A DNA stretch of 64,000 nt. Source: Gramella sp. Hel_I_59 (GTDB taxonomy: Bacteria > Bacteroidota > Bacteroidia > Flavobacteriales > Flavobacteriaceae). This document shows, piece after piece, positions 1 to 7,386 of the stretch. Each line of letters opens with the position of its first letter. The stretch's first letter is position 1. The notes beneath the pieces are model-generated. The model was not told the DNA's origin, searched no databases, and was given only the letters and a program-made list of their open reading frames with translations. The stretch spans positions 3,162,001-3,226,000 of the forward strand of contig NZ_VFME01000001.1 in the NCBI RefSeq assembly GCF_006714895.1, written 5' to 3'. Position numbers and translations under genes: made by a program.

Positions 1-1109
1 CCATTAAAGATCTGCAAACCAAGATCTACGAGGAAGCAGGAGAAGAATTCCTGATAAGTTCACCAAAACAACTAGGCATCATCCTTTTTGAAAAACTGGA
101 ACTTTCCAAGAAACCTAAGAAAACGAAAACGGGTCAATACAGCACCAGTGAGGACGTACTTTCCGTTTTAGCTGAAGAGAACCCGATCGTTCAACATGTT
201 CTGGATTACCGCGGACTCGTAAAATTGCAGAATACTTATGTGGATGCGCTTCCAAATCAGGTAGAAAAAACGACCGGTCGTGTGCATACCGAATATATGC
301 AAACCATTGCAGCTACCGGAAGACTGAGTTCCAACAACCCGAATTTACAGAACATCCCGATAAGAACAGAACGGGGCAGGCAGGTTAGAAAAGCTTTTGT
401 TCCCAGAGATGAAAATTTCGTCCTGCTTGCAGCCGATTATTCTCAGATCGAATTGCGTATTATCGCCGCTTTAAGTGACGAAGAAAACATGATCAAAGCT
501 TTTAAAGAGGGTGAAGATATTCATGCTTCCACAGCTGCCAAGGTTTTCAATGTGCCACTGAAAGAAGTTACTCGTGAACAAAGAAGCAACGCCAAAACTG
601 TGAATTTCGGGATCATTTACGGTGTTTCAGCGTTTGGGCTGAGCAATCAAACTTCTCTCTCTCGTAGTGAAGCGAAAGATTTGATCGACACCTATTATAA
701 GACTTATCCCAAACTGAGTAGTTATATTGCAGACCAGGTAGAGTTTGCAAGACAGAATGGGTATGTAAGTACTGTACTGGGACGCCGACGCTATTTGAAA
801 GATATCAATTCAAGAAACCAGGTGGTTCGTGGTGCTGCGGAAAGAAACGCGGTGAATGCACCAATTCAGGGTAGTGCAGCAGATATCATAAAACTAGCCA
901 TGATCAACATTCATAACAAACTGAAAGCTGGAAACTATAAAACACGCATGCTGTTACAGGTTCATGATGAATTGGTATTCGACGCTCACAAAGAAGAACT
1001 GGAAGAAATGAAAACTATGATTCGAGTAGAAATGGAGAACGCCTACAAGCTGCAGGTGCCTTTAGATGTAGAAATAGGAATTGGACAGAACTGGCTGGAA
1101 GCTCACTAG
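1..1109 (+). CDS. polA: DNA polymerase I, C-terminal polymerase domain (5' truncated by window edge)
   Basis: Replicative repair polymerase that fills gaps and removes Okazaki primers; only the last ~369 codons are inside the window and the frame is open from base 3. Family A hallmarks are visible in order: the template-contact region ATGRLSSNNPNLQNIP, motif A DYSQIELRI (catalytic Asp), the O-helix RSNAKTVNFGIIYG (dNTP binding) and motif C QVHDELVF (second catalytic Asp). The first in-frame ATG (225) lies inside the domain and is not the start. The gene ends at a TAG followed by a strong hairpin terminator. Function is certain; the N-terminal nuclease domains cannot be seen. Confidence 0.98.
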   Translation, partial: IKDLQTKIYEEAGEEFLISSPKQLGIILFEKLELSKKPKKTKTGQYSTSEDVLSVLAEENPIVQHVLDYRGLVKLQNTYVDALPNQVEKTTGRVHTEYMQTIAATGRLSSNNPNLQNIPIRTERGRQVRKAFVPRDENFVLLAADYSQIELRIIAALSDEENMIKAFKEGEDIHASTAAKVFNVPLKEVTREQRSNAKTVNFGIIYGVSAFGLSNQTSLSRSEAKDLIDTYYKTYPKLSSYIADQVEFARQNGYVSTVLGRRRYLKDINSRNQVVRGAAERNAVNAPIQGSAADIIKLAMINIHNKLKAGNYKTRMLLQVHDELVFDAHKEELEEMKTMIRVEMENAYKLQVPLDVEIGIGQNWLEAH

Positions 1110-1131
1110 AAGACAGTAAATATCTTTAACT

Positions 1132-1166
1132 AAAAAACCTCGTTAGCAGTACTAACGAGGTTTTTT
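1132..1166. terminator. Bidirectional intrinsic terminator between polA and the lipoprotein gene
   Basis: Perfect 15-bp inverted repeat (1132-1146 with 1152-1166, core CCTCGTTAG/CTAACGAGG) with a 5-nt loop and A/T-runs on both sides, so it can stop transcription from polA and from the convergent gene. Confidence 0.93.
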
Positions 1167-1194
1167 GACTAACACTATAAACTACTTCTTACTA

Positions 1195-1764
1195 TTATTT
1201 AGCTCTTGTATACTCCAGCATCAAAATTCTGATTTCAGAAGCTCTCGTATTACCGGGATCATTTACATATTGGTCTGATTCGATTTTGGTAACATCAAAA
1301 GCGAAAGTACCAGATCCAAGATCGATCGCTTTTTCATGAATAAAGGTTTCACCATTAATTGTGAGCTCCAAAACAAGCTTATTATCGCTTACATACCAAT
1401 TACCTGAATCCATTCTATCAGAAAGGCAACTAAAATCATCACCATCTCCGTCTTCGAAGGTCATCATAGCATTGTTACTTACAAACGTACTATCAGACAT
1501 AAATGTTATACTCATTGTGTTAAAACAATCAGTTTCATCCAGAAGATTTTTGCTCCCACCCGGAGTAGAGTCGAGATCAACTTCCACATCTGCCATCATT
1601 TTCGTTAGATCCCAGCTTCCAACCATATCTGCGGTAGTAACCGTGGTTGCGTTACTGAGCTTTAACTGAGACTCCTGAGAAATATCCTCTTTACTACAAC
1701 TTTGAGATAAAAATCCAGCGAGTAGGAGGCAGCAATACAATCTAACATTCAGTATTAGTTTCAT
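1195..1764 (-). CDS. Lipoprotein with lipocalin-like domain
   Basis: Predicted lipoprotein of 189 aa. The N-terminus is a short hydrophobic signal ending in a lipobox (FLSQSC, Cys ~23). After a linker the mature part starts with MVGSWDLTKMMAD, the W-containing beginning typical of lipocalin-like domains of Bacteroidota lipoproteins, followed by alternating beta-strand-like segments. The middle is rich in Asp (DGDGDDF). No catalytic motif is visible. It stands alone, with its own promoter and a terminator shared with polA. The lipocalin-like assignment is by pattern only; ligand and role are unknown. Confidence 0.75.
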   Translation of the reverse strand: MKLILNVRLYCCLLLAGFLSQSCSKEDISQESQLKLSNATTVTTADMVGSWDLTKMMADVEVDLDSTPGGSKNLLDETDCFNTMSITFMSDSTFVSNNAMMTFEDGDGDDFSCLSDRMDSGNWYVSDNKLVLELTINGETFIHEKAIDLGSGTFAFDVTKIESDQYVNDPGNTRASEIRILMLEYTRAK

Positions 1765-1783
1765 AATATATATTTAGGGATTA

Positions 1784-1791
1784 CAAACATA
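1784..1791 (-). promoter_or_regulatory. Promoter -7 element (TATGTTTG) of the lipoprotein gene
   Basis: Exact match to the Bacteroidota -7 consensus TAnnTTTG on the minus strand, 20 nt upstream of the ATG at 1764. No clear -33 TTG was found. Confidence 0.55.
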
Positions 1792-2007
1792 CAGCAGAAT
1801 GCTAAAAATTAAGGAATCCTTAACATCGAAAATTAACTTTAAACGCACAAAAAAGCACTTTATCGATCTAAATATCGATAGATATTCCTTTTTGAAGTCC
1901 TTTACCTACATTATGATGTATCGTTTGATAGAATTAAGCTTTAATATTTAGGTATTTTATCATACTGAAAACCAGCTGCTTTAAGTCAGATTAAATTTTG
2001 ATAGTGC

Positions 2008-2040
2008 TGTTTGCTATATGAATTTATAATTGTACATTTG
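2008..2040 (+). promoter_or_regulatory. rplM-rpsI promoter
   Basis: TTTG-like -33 box ending at 2013, 19-nt spacer, then TACATTTG (2033-2040), a full match to the Bacteroidota housekeeping promoter TTG-N17-23-TAnnTTTG. Confidence 0.75.
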
Positions 2041-2112
2041 CACCCCTGTTTTCCCGATTGAGATTCGGGTAAGCGGGATTGGAATGTTTAATAATTAGTA
2101 AAATCAATTGGT
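2041..2112 (+). promoter_or_regulatory. 5' leader of rplM with a small hairpin
   Basis: About 65 nt of transcribed leader precede the GTG start. A 5-bp stem CCCGA/TCGGG (2053-2057 with 2065-2069) is the only clear structure. Autogenous L13 leaders are known in other phyla; whether this one binds L13 is unproven. Confidence 0.3.
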
Positions 2113-2568
2113 GTGGACACATTAAGTTACAAAACAGTATCGGCTAACAAAGCCACCAGAACCAAAGAATGGGTTGTGGTAGATGCTGACGGACAAAATT
2201 TAGGTCGTCTTGCTTCAAGAGTAGCATATCTACTTAGAGGAAAGCACAAGCCTAACTTCACCCCACATGTTGATTGCGGAGACAATGTAATTGTATTGAA
2301 TGCGCAGGGAATCAACTTAACTGGAAAGAAATGGGACGCGAAAGAGTACATCCGTCACACAGGTTATCCAGGTGGTCAAAAGAGTCTGACAGCTTCAGAA
2401 CTTTTCGAAAAAAGTCCTGAGAGACTAGTAGAAAAGTCAATTAAAGGGATGCTTCCTAAGAACAAACTTGGAGCAGAACTATTCAGAAATTTAAAGGTTT
2501 ATGTAGGATCTGAACATGATCACGAAGCTCAAAAACCTAAAACTATTAACTTAAACGACGTTAAGTAA
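2113..2568 (+). CDS. rplM: 50S ribosomal protein L13
   Basis: Large-subunit ribosomal protein, 151 aa, bound to 23S rRNA early in assembly. The N-terminus [15 protein letters not shown] and the motifs [33 protein letters not shown] and [11 protein letters not shown] are diagnostic. The start is a GTG codon at 2113; there is no in-frame ATG that preserves the conserved N-terminus. It is followed by rpsI with a one-base overlap (TAATG), the universal L13-S9 pair. Confidence 0.98.
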   Translation: MDTLSYKTVSANKATRTKEWVVVDADGQNLGRLASRVAYLLRGKHKPNFTPHVDCGDNVIVLNAQGINLTGKKWDAKEYIRHTGYPGGQKSLTASELFEKSPERLVEKSIKGMLPKNKLGAELFRNLKVYVGSEHDHEAQKPKTINLNDVK

Positions 2569-2954
2569 TGGAGGTAATTCACAAAATTGGCCGTAGAAAA
2601 ACTGCTGTGGCCCGTGTATATGTTTCAGAAGGACAGGGAAACATTACCGTAAACAAGAAAGACCTTAAAGATTACTTCACAACTGGAACACTTCTTTATA
2701 AAGTGAACCAGCCAATGATGCTTACCGAAAATGAAGGAAACTTCGACGTTAAAATTAACGTTTACGGTGGAGGTATCACTGGACAGGCTGAAGCAATCCG
2801 TCTGGCACTATCCAGAGCTATGGTGGCGCTAGACCAGGAAAATCATGGCGCACTTAAGCCAGAAGGTCTTCTTACTAGAGATCCACGTATGGTAGAACGT
2901 AAGAAATACGGACAGAAGAAAGCCCGTAAGAAATTCCAGTTCTCTAAACGTTAA
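2568..2954 (+). CDS. rpsI: 30S ribosomal protein S9
   Basis: Small-subunit ribosomal protein, 128 aa. Shows the S9 core GRRKTAVARVYV near the N-terminus and the basic C-terminal tail ending KKARKKFQFSKR, which reaches the ribosomal P site. Its ATG overlaps the rplM stop by one base, so translation is probably coupled. Length is normal for bacteria. Confidence 0.98.
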   Translation: MEVIHKIGRRKTAVARVYVSEGQGNITVNKKDLKDYFTTGTLLYKVNQPMMLTENEGNFDVKINVYGGGITGQAEAIRLALSRAMVALDQENHGALKPEGLLTRDPRMVERKKYGQKKARKKFQFSKR

Positions 2955-3120
2955 TATTATAACCGGAATATTTTCCGGGGAGTTCATAAAAAAATTAATT
3001 TTTTGTTGTTATTCTGTTCATGCCGGGCAGAAGTTAGTTTAGCATCTAAACAGTCAGGGCCATACTATTAAGTAGCCACCTGGTTGTTGCTATCTCAACA
3101 GAACGTAAACTATTACAAAA
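2955..3120 (+). promoter_or_regulatory. Structured rpsI-rpsB intergenic leader (candidate regulatory RNA)
   Basis: 166 nt between rpsI and rpsB. Three short hairpins are visible: CCGGAA/TTCCGG (2963-2978), GTTTAG/CTAAAC with a 3-nt loop (3037-3051) and TGTTG/CAACA (3085-3100). None has a terminator U-tract directly after it. S2 operons are autoregulated in other bacteria; a similar role here is inference. Confidence 0.35.
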
Positions 3121-4017
3121 ATGGCAAACAAAGTAGAAGTAAAAGAATTACTTGATGCTGGTGTTCATTTTGGACACTTAACCAGACGTTGGAATCCAAA
3201 CATGGCTCCATATATCTATATGGAACGTAACGGGATCCACATCATCAACTTATATAAAAGTGCTGCTAAAATGCAGGAAGCAGGTGATGCTCTTGCAAAG
3301 ATCGCAGCAAGTGGAAGAAAGATCCTTTTCGTAGCTACAAAGAAACAAGCGAAAGAGATCGTTGCTGAGCAGGCTGAAAAGGCTAACATGCCTTATATCA
3401 CTGAGCGTTGGCCTGGTGGTATGCTTACAAACTTCGTTACTATTCGTAAGGCTGTTAAGAAAATGGCTTCTATCGATAGAATGAAGAAAGATGGAACTTT
3501 CAACTCTCTTTCTAAGAAAGAACGTTTGCAAGTAGACCGTCTTAGAGCTAAGCTAGAAAAGAACTTAGGTTCTATCTCAGACATGTCAAGACTTCCAGCT
3601 GCGCTTTTCGTTGTAGATACTACACGTGAGCACATTGCGATCAAAGAAGCACAAAAACTAAACATTCCAATTTTTGCGATGGTTGATACCAACTCAGATC
3701 CACGTGAGGTTGATTATCTAATTCCATCTAATGACGATGCTTCTAAATCTATTAGCAAAGTTGTTTCTTACGTTGCAGACTCTATCGTAGAAGGTCTTTC
3801 AGAAAGAAAATCTGAGAAACCAGCTAAGAAAAAAGAGGATTCTAATGCTTCAGAAGAGAAAAAAGCTAAACCTGCTGCTCCTAAAGCAGAAAAAGCTGAA
3901 GTTCCTTCTAAAGATGCCGAAGACAAAAAGGCAATGAAAGAAGCTAAGAATGATGTGAAGCTTGAATCTAAAAGTGAAACTTTAGATAAAGCCAAATCAT
4001 CTAACGAAGAAGAATAA
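3121..4017 (+). CDS. rpsB: 30S ribosomal protein S2 with long charged C-terminal tail
   Basis: Small-subunit ribosomal protein that binds near S1 on the platform. The first ~230 residues are a canonical S2 (LLDAGVHFGHLTRRWNP, FVATKKQAKEIV, ITERWPGGMLTNF, DTNSDPREVDYLIPSNDDA). Residues ~232-298 form a Lys/Glu/Ala/Ser-rich low-complexity tail not present in the usual ~235-250 aa bacterial protein; such tails occur in Bacteroidota. A hairpin separates it from tsf, the classical S2-EF-Ts pairing. Confidence 0.98.
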   Translation: MANKVEVKELLDAGVHFGHLTRRWNPNMAPYIYMERNGIHIINLYKSAAKMQEAGDALAKIAASGRKILFVATKKQAKEIVAEQAEKANMPYITERWPGGMLTNFVTIRKAVKKMASIDRMKKDGTFNSLSKKERLQVDRLRAKLEKNLGSISDMSRLPAALFVVDTTREHIAIKEAQKLNIPIFAMVDTNSDPREVDYLIPSNDDASKSISKVVSYVADSIVEGLSERKSEKPAKKKEDSNASEEKKAKPAAPKAEKAEVPSKDAEDKKAMKEAKNDVKLESKSETLDKAKSSNEEE

Positions 4018-4038
4018 AATAACGTTTACATAAAATCT

Positions 4039-4088
4039 AAAAGTCGTTTAGCTTCTTTCTTTACAGTGAGTTTCTAAACGACTTTTTT
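4039..4088 (+). terminator. Intrinsic terminator/attenuator between rpsB and tsf
   Basis: Perfect 13-bp inverted repeat (4039-4051 with 4074-4086, core AGTCGTTTAG/CTAAACGACT), 22-nt loop, then a T-run. Placed 18 nt before the tsf start, so it would partly uncouple tsf expression from rpsB. Confidence 0.88.
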
Positions 4089-4106
4089 CAATAAAAAAAC
4101 AATATT

Positions 4107-4931
4107 ATGGCTAAGATATCCGCCGCTGAAGTAAATAAATTAAGAAAAGCTACTGGTGCAGGAATGATGGACTGCAAGAAAGCATTAGTGGAAGCTGATG
4201 GTGATTTTGACGCTGCAATCGAATTGCTTCGTAAGAAAGGTCAGAAAGTAGCTGCAAAGAGAGCCGACAGAGATTCTTCTGAAGGTGCTGCAATTGCTCA
4301 GGTGAATACTGAAAACACTAGAGGTGTTATCATTTCCTTGAACTGTGAAACAGATTTCGTTGCTAAGAATGATGATTTCATCAAGATGGCTAACGATTTC
4401 GCTGAAATCGCTCTTAACTATTCTTCTAAAGAGGAATTTCTTAAAGCTGATTATAAAGGGATCACTGTAGAGGAAAAACTTACTGAACAAACTGGTGTTA
4501 TTGGTGAGAAGATCGAAATTGGTGCTTTTAAAACTCTTGAAGCTCCTTTCGTAGGATCTTACATCCACGCTGGAAATAAGATTGCTGTTCTTACAGGTCT
4601 TTCTAAAAGCGTTGATGGAGCAGATGAAGCTGCAAAGAACGTTTCTATGCAGGCTGCAGCAATGAATCCAGTTGCACTTAATGAAACTGGAGTTGATCAG
4701 GAAACTATCGATAAAGAAATCGAGATCGCTAAAGATACTTTGAGACAGGAAGGAAAGCCAGAAAATATGCTTGACAAGATCGCTCAGGGAAAACTTCAGC
4801 GTTTCTTCAAAGATAACACTTTGGTTCACCAGGCTTATATCAAGGAGAACAAGCAAAGCGTTGCTGAGTACGTGAAGTCTGTAGACAGCGAACTTGAAGT
4901 AGTTGCTTTCGAAAGAGTTGCTCTAGGATAA
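4107..4931 (+). CDS. tsf: Elongation factor Ts
   Basis: Guanine-nucleotide exchange factor for EF-Tu, 274 aa. The N-terminal UBA-like module AAEVNKLRKATGAGMMDCKK and the core TDFVAKNDDF motif that inserts into EF-Tu are present, along with EGKPENMLDKI... in the C-terminal half. Length and order are standard. It sits downstream of rpsB and before a strong terminator. Confidence 0.98.
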   Translation: MAKISAAEVNKLRKATGAGMMDCKKALVEADGDFDAAIELLRKKGQKVAAKRADRDSSEGAAIAQVNTENTRGVIISLNCETDFVAKNDDFIKMANDFAEIALNYSSKEEFLKADYKGITVEEKLTEQTGVIGEKIEIGAFKTLEAPFVGSYIHAGNKIAVLTGLSKSVDGADEAAKNVSMQAAAMNPVALNETGVDQETIDKEIEIAKDTLRQEGKPENMLDKIAQGKLQRFFKDNTLVHQAYIKENKQSVAEYVKSVDSELEVVAFERVALG

Positions 4932-4951
4932 TTTATTCTGAATAATATATC

Positions 4952-4986
4952 AAAAGAGGTTTTATGTATTTAAAACCTCTTTTTTT
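4952..4986 (+). terminator. Intrinsic terminator after tsf
   Basis: 11-bp stem AAGAGGTTTTA/TAAAACCTCTT (4954-4964 with 4971-4981) followed by T7. Confidence 0.92.
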
Positions 4987-5062
4987 GTACTTATATTTTT
5001 ATCAGCTAAACTGAAAAGTTATCATAACTGAAGAATTTCAGTTCCATTAAAAATCATGTTCC

Positions 5063-5785
5063 ATGTCTGCAAGGCCATTTAAATTCAAACATTTTACAAT
5101 AGAACAGGATCGTTGTGCCATGAAAATTGGTACAGACGGTGTGCTGCTTGGCGCCTGGTCTTCGCTTGCACATGAACCGGAAAGCATCCTGGATATTGGC
5201 ACCGGAACCGGACTTATTGCCCTCATGATGGCTCAAAGATCTGGTGCGGAACTTATTGACGCGCTAGAAATCGAACAAAATGCTTATGAACAGGCTGTAG
5301 ATAATTTTGAAAATAGTGACTGGGGTGATCGCTTATTCTGCTATCATGCAGCATTTGATGAGTTTGTGGAAGAAATGCAGGATGAAGAACATTACGATCT
5401 AATTCTTTCCAATCCGCCATTTTATACTGAAGATTATAAAACAGGTGATCATCAACGTGATCAGGCTCGTTTTGCTGAAGCTTTGCCTCTCTCCGAATTA
5501 TTAGAAGGTGCTTCCCTCCTGCTATCCAAAAACGGACGCTTTGATATGATCATTCCTTTTTCTGAAGAGGACACTGCGATTAAGATTGCTAAGACTTTTA
5601 AATTATACCATACAAGAATTACCAGAGTAAAAGGAACCGCTGAAGCACCCATAAAAAGGAGTCTTCTGAGCTTCAGTTTTGAAGAAACTTCAGCTGAAAT
5701 TGAAGATCTGATCATTGAAATATCCAGACATAATTACACTCCGGAATACATTAATCTAGTCAAAGATTTCTACCTGAAATTATAA
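5063..5785 (+). CDS. trmN6: tRNA1(Val) (adenine(37)-N6)-methyltransferase-like protein
   Basis: SAM-dependent methyltransferase of the YfiC/TrmN6 family, expected to make m6A at position 37 of tRNA-Val. 240 aa. The SAM-binding loop reads LDIGTGTGLIALMMAQ (~residues 41-56) and the catalytic N6-adenine motif is NPPFY (~115). The N-terminal FKFKHFTIEQDRCAMKIGTDGVLLGAW is the family signature region. The substrate is taken from the family; close paralogues act on other RNAs. Confidence 0.88.
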   Translation: MSARPFKFKHFTIEQDRCAMKIGTDGVLLGAWSSLAHEPESILDIGTGTGLIALMMAQRSGAELIDALEIEQNAYEQAVDNFENSDWGDRLFCYHAAFDEFVEEMQDEEHYDLILSNPPFYTEDYKTGDHQRDQARFAEALPLSELLEGASLLLSKNGRFDMIIPFSEEDTAIKIAKTFKLYHTRITRVKGTAEAPIKRSLLSFSFEETSAEIEDLIIEISRHNYTPEYINLVKDFYLKL

Positions 5786-5816
5786 TTGCTTCTCAGTAAA
5801 GACTTGGTTACATTTG
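5786..5816 (+). promoter_or_regulatory. Promoter of the acyl-CoA dehydrogenase gene
   Basis: TTG (5786-5788), 20-nt spacer and TACATTTG (5809-5816), a full match to the Bacteroidota promoter; the ATG follows 16 nt later. Confidence 0.7.
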
Positions 5817-5832
5817 TTAGAAACACTACACA

Positions 5833-7008
5833 ATGAAACCAGATCTATTCCAGGCTCCTGATTATTACCAGATTGACGACCTGCTATCAAGTGAACATAA
5901 AATGGTTCGCGACGCTACCCGTGAATTTGTAAAAAGAGAAGTCTCTCCAATCATAGAAGAAGCAGCACAAACTGCCACATTCCCGAAACAGATTTTAAAA
6001 GGCCTTGCTGAAATTGGCGCTTTTGGACCTTACATTCCTGAAGAATATGGAGGTGCAGGACTTGACCAGATTTCCTACGGACTTATCATGCAGGAAATTG
6101 AACGTGGAGACAGTGGGATTAGATCTACCGCTTCAGTGCAATCTTCCCTGGTGATGTATCCAATTTTCCAGTATGGAACTGAGGAACAACGGAAAAAGTA
6201 TCTTCCAAAATTAGCTTCCGGAGAAATGGTTGGCTGTTTTGGTCTTACAGAACCAGATCATGGTTCTAATCCTGGAGGAATGACCACGAACTTTAAAGAT
6301 ATGGGGGATCACTATTTATTAAATGGTGCAAAGATGTGGATCTCAAACTCACCATTTGCAGACATTGGCGTTGTCTGGGCTAAAAATGAAGAAGGACGTA
6401 TACATGGTCTGATCGTTGAACGTGGCATGGAAGGCTTCAGTACTCCTGAAACTCATAATAAATGGTCTTTAAGAGCCAGTGCTACCGGAGAATTGATATT
6501 TGACAATGTAAAGGTGCCAAAGGAAAATCTATTACCAAATAAATCTGGATTGGGAGCACCGCTTGGTTGCCTGGATTCGGCTAGATACGGTATCGCCTGG
6601 GGTGCTATTGGCGCCGCCATGGATTGTTACGATACTGCATTGCGTTATGCCAAGGAAAGAGAACAGTTTGGAGTGCCTATTGCCGCAAAACAATTGCAAC
6701 AAAAAAAGCTAGCTGAAATGATCACTGAGATCACCAAAGCCCAGCTAATGGCCTGGAGACTTGGAACATTGAAAAATGAAGGTAAAGCCACCTCGGCACA
6801 GATCTCCATGGCAAAAAGGAATAATGTTGAAATGGCTATCAAAATAGCCCGGGAATCCAGACAAATTCTAGGTGGTATGGGAATTACCGGTGAATACAGC
6901 ATAATGCGACATATGATGAACCTGGAAAGTGTGATTACTTATGAAGGAACTCACGATATTCATCTATTAATTACCGGGATGGATATTACAGGACATGCAG
7001 CTTTCTAA
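5833..7008 (+). CDS. Acyl-CoA dehydrogenase, glutaryl-CoA dehydrogenase type
   Basis: FAD enzyme, 391 aa, that oxidises an acyl-CoA; the glutaryl-CoA group also decarboxylates to crotonyl-CoA in lysine/tryptophan degradation. Seen: GCFGLTEPDHGSNPGGMTT and WISNSPFADI (FAD/substrate regions), REQFGVPIAAKQLQQKKLAEM, and the end ITYEGTHDIHLLITGMDITG, where the Glu of YEGT is the expected catalytic base. The YEGT/DIH/ITG ending fits the glutaryl-CoA subgroup better than medium-chain enzymes. Note a saccharopine dehydrogenase (lysine pathway) 24 kb away. Substrate is inferred. Confidence 0.88.
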   Translation: MKPDLFQAPDYYQIDDLLSSEHKMVRDATREFVKREVSPIIEEAAQTATFPKQILKGLAEIGAFGPYIPEEYGGAGLDQISYGLIMQEIERGDSGIRSTASVQSSLVMYPIFQYGTEEQRKKYLPKLASGEMVGCFGLTEPDHGSNPGGMTTNFKDMGDHYLLNGAKMWISNSPFADIGVVWAKNEEGRIHGLIVERGMEGFSTPETHNKWSLRASATGELIFDNVKVPKENLLPNKSGLGAPLGCLDSARYGIAWGAIGAAMDCYDTALRYAKEREQFGVPIAAKQLQQKKLAEMITEITKAQLMAWRLGTLKNEGKATSAQISMAKRNNVEMAIKIARESRQILGGMGITGEYSIMRHMMNLESVITYEGTHDIHLLITGMDITGHAAF

Positions 7009-7042
7009 AATAGTAAAAATCATTAGAACCACCTTGACTTAA

Positions 7043-7070
7043 AATGGCCTTCGACAGGCTCAGTCCGGCT
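7043..7070. repeat. Possible copy of a dispersed TTCGACAGGCTCAG-type repeat
   Basis: The intergenic stretch contains CCTTCGACAGGCTCAGTCC, a sequence I recognise as resembling dispersed intergenic repeats in Bacteroidota. Only this one copy is in the window, so repeat status cannot be shown from the sequence alone. Confidence 0.4.
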
Positions 7071-7111
7071 ATAAGTGACACTTGATGCTGGTAAGCTAAA
7101 AAAATAAAATC

Positions 7112-7276
7112 CTATAACAAATCAAAACTAGGGCAGCGTTTGCAACGTTTGCCCTTTTTATATTTATCACAACATTTGGATTTTAGCGGTTTCGGCTTTT
7201 TCGCCACTACTCCATCCACCTGTAAATACTCTACAGATTTTTCAGAATAAAAGATTAGGACTGCATTTAATAGCAT
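7112..7276 (-). CDS. Small cysteine-rich basic protein, 54 aa
   Basis: Short minus-strand gene below usual length cut-offs. It begins MLLNAVLIFYSEKS and ends with a dense basic Cys cluster KCCDKYKKGKRCKRCP (residues 34-49), with four Cys arranged CC-x9-C-x2-C that could bind a metal. Small proteins with a C-C-KYKKGKRCKRCP ending are, as I recall, common in Bacteroidota, which together with the strong amino-acid pattern argues for a real gene. It is convergent with the upstream dehydrogenase and divergent from the DUF3050 gene. The KRC-KRC codons also form a hairpin on the plus strand. Function unknown. Confidence 0.7.
   Translation of the reverse strand: MLLNAVLIFYSEKSVEYLQVDGVVAKKPKPLKSKCCDKYKKGKRCKRCPSFDLL
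7131..7159 (+). terminator. Hairpin that may terminate the acyl-CoA dehydrogenase transcript
   Basis: GGGCAGCGTT/AACGTTTGCCC stem with a 3-nt loop and one bulged base, followed by TTTTTA. It lies inside the 3' part of the antisense Cys-rich small gene, so the structure may be a by-product of its KRC-KRC codons. Confidence 0.5.
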
Positions 7277-7362
7277 ATTTCAAAGTACAGTTTTAAGCAC
7301 AGGATTTAGTTAAACTAGCTGTAAAAACTGACTAATTTTTTTATAATATATAAGCTAGCTCT

Positions 7363-7370
7363 TACCTTTG
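7363..7370 (+). promoter_or_regulatory. Promoter -7 element (TACCTTTG) of the DUF3050 gene
   Basis: Exact TAnnTTTG match 16 nt before the ATG at 7387; the -33 region is a T-tract rather than a clear TTG. Confidence 0.6.
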
Positions 7371-7386
7371 CTGGAAAAATAACCCT

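Larger units (their letters stand above)
1765..2112. other. 348-bp intergenic region: divergent promoters and rplM leader
   Basis: Holds the minus-strand promoter of the lipoprotein gene and the rplM promoter. The rest (about 1795-1990) is AT-rich with no open frame of note; a small dyad ATCGATctaaATATCGAT lies at 1863-1880. I see no further gene. Confidence 0.6.

Noticed and set aside
4185..4856. Long antisense open frame (223 codons) inside tsf
   Set aside because: Lies fully within a certain housekeeping gene; the translation is a Ser/Phe/Leu-rich mirror of tsf codons with no domain or start context.
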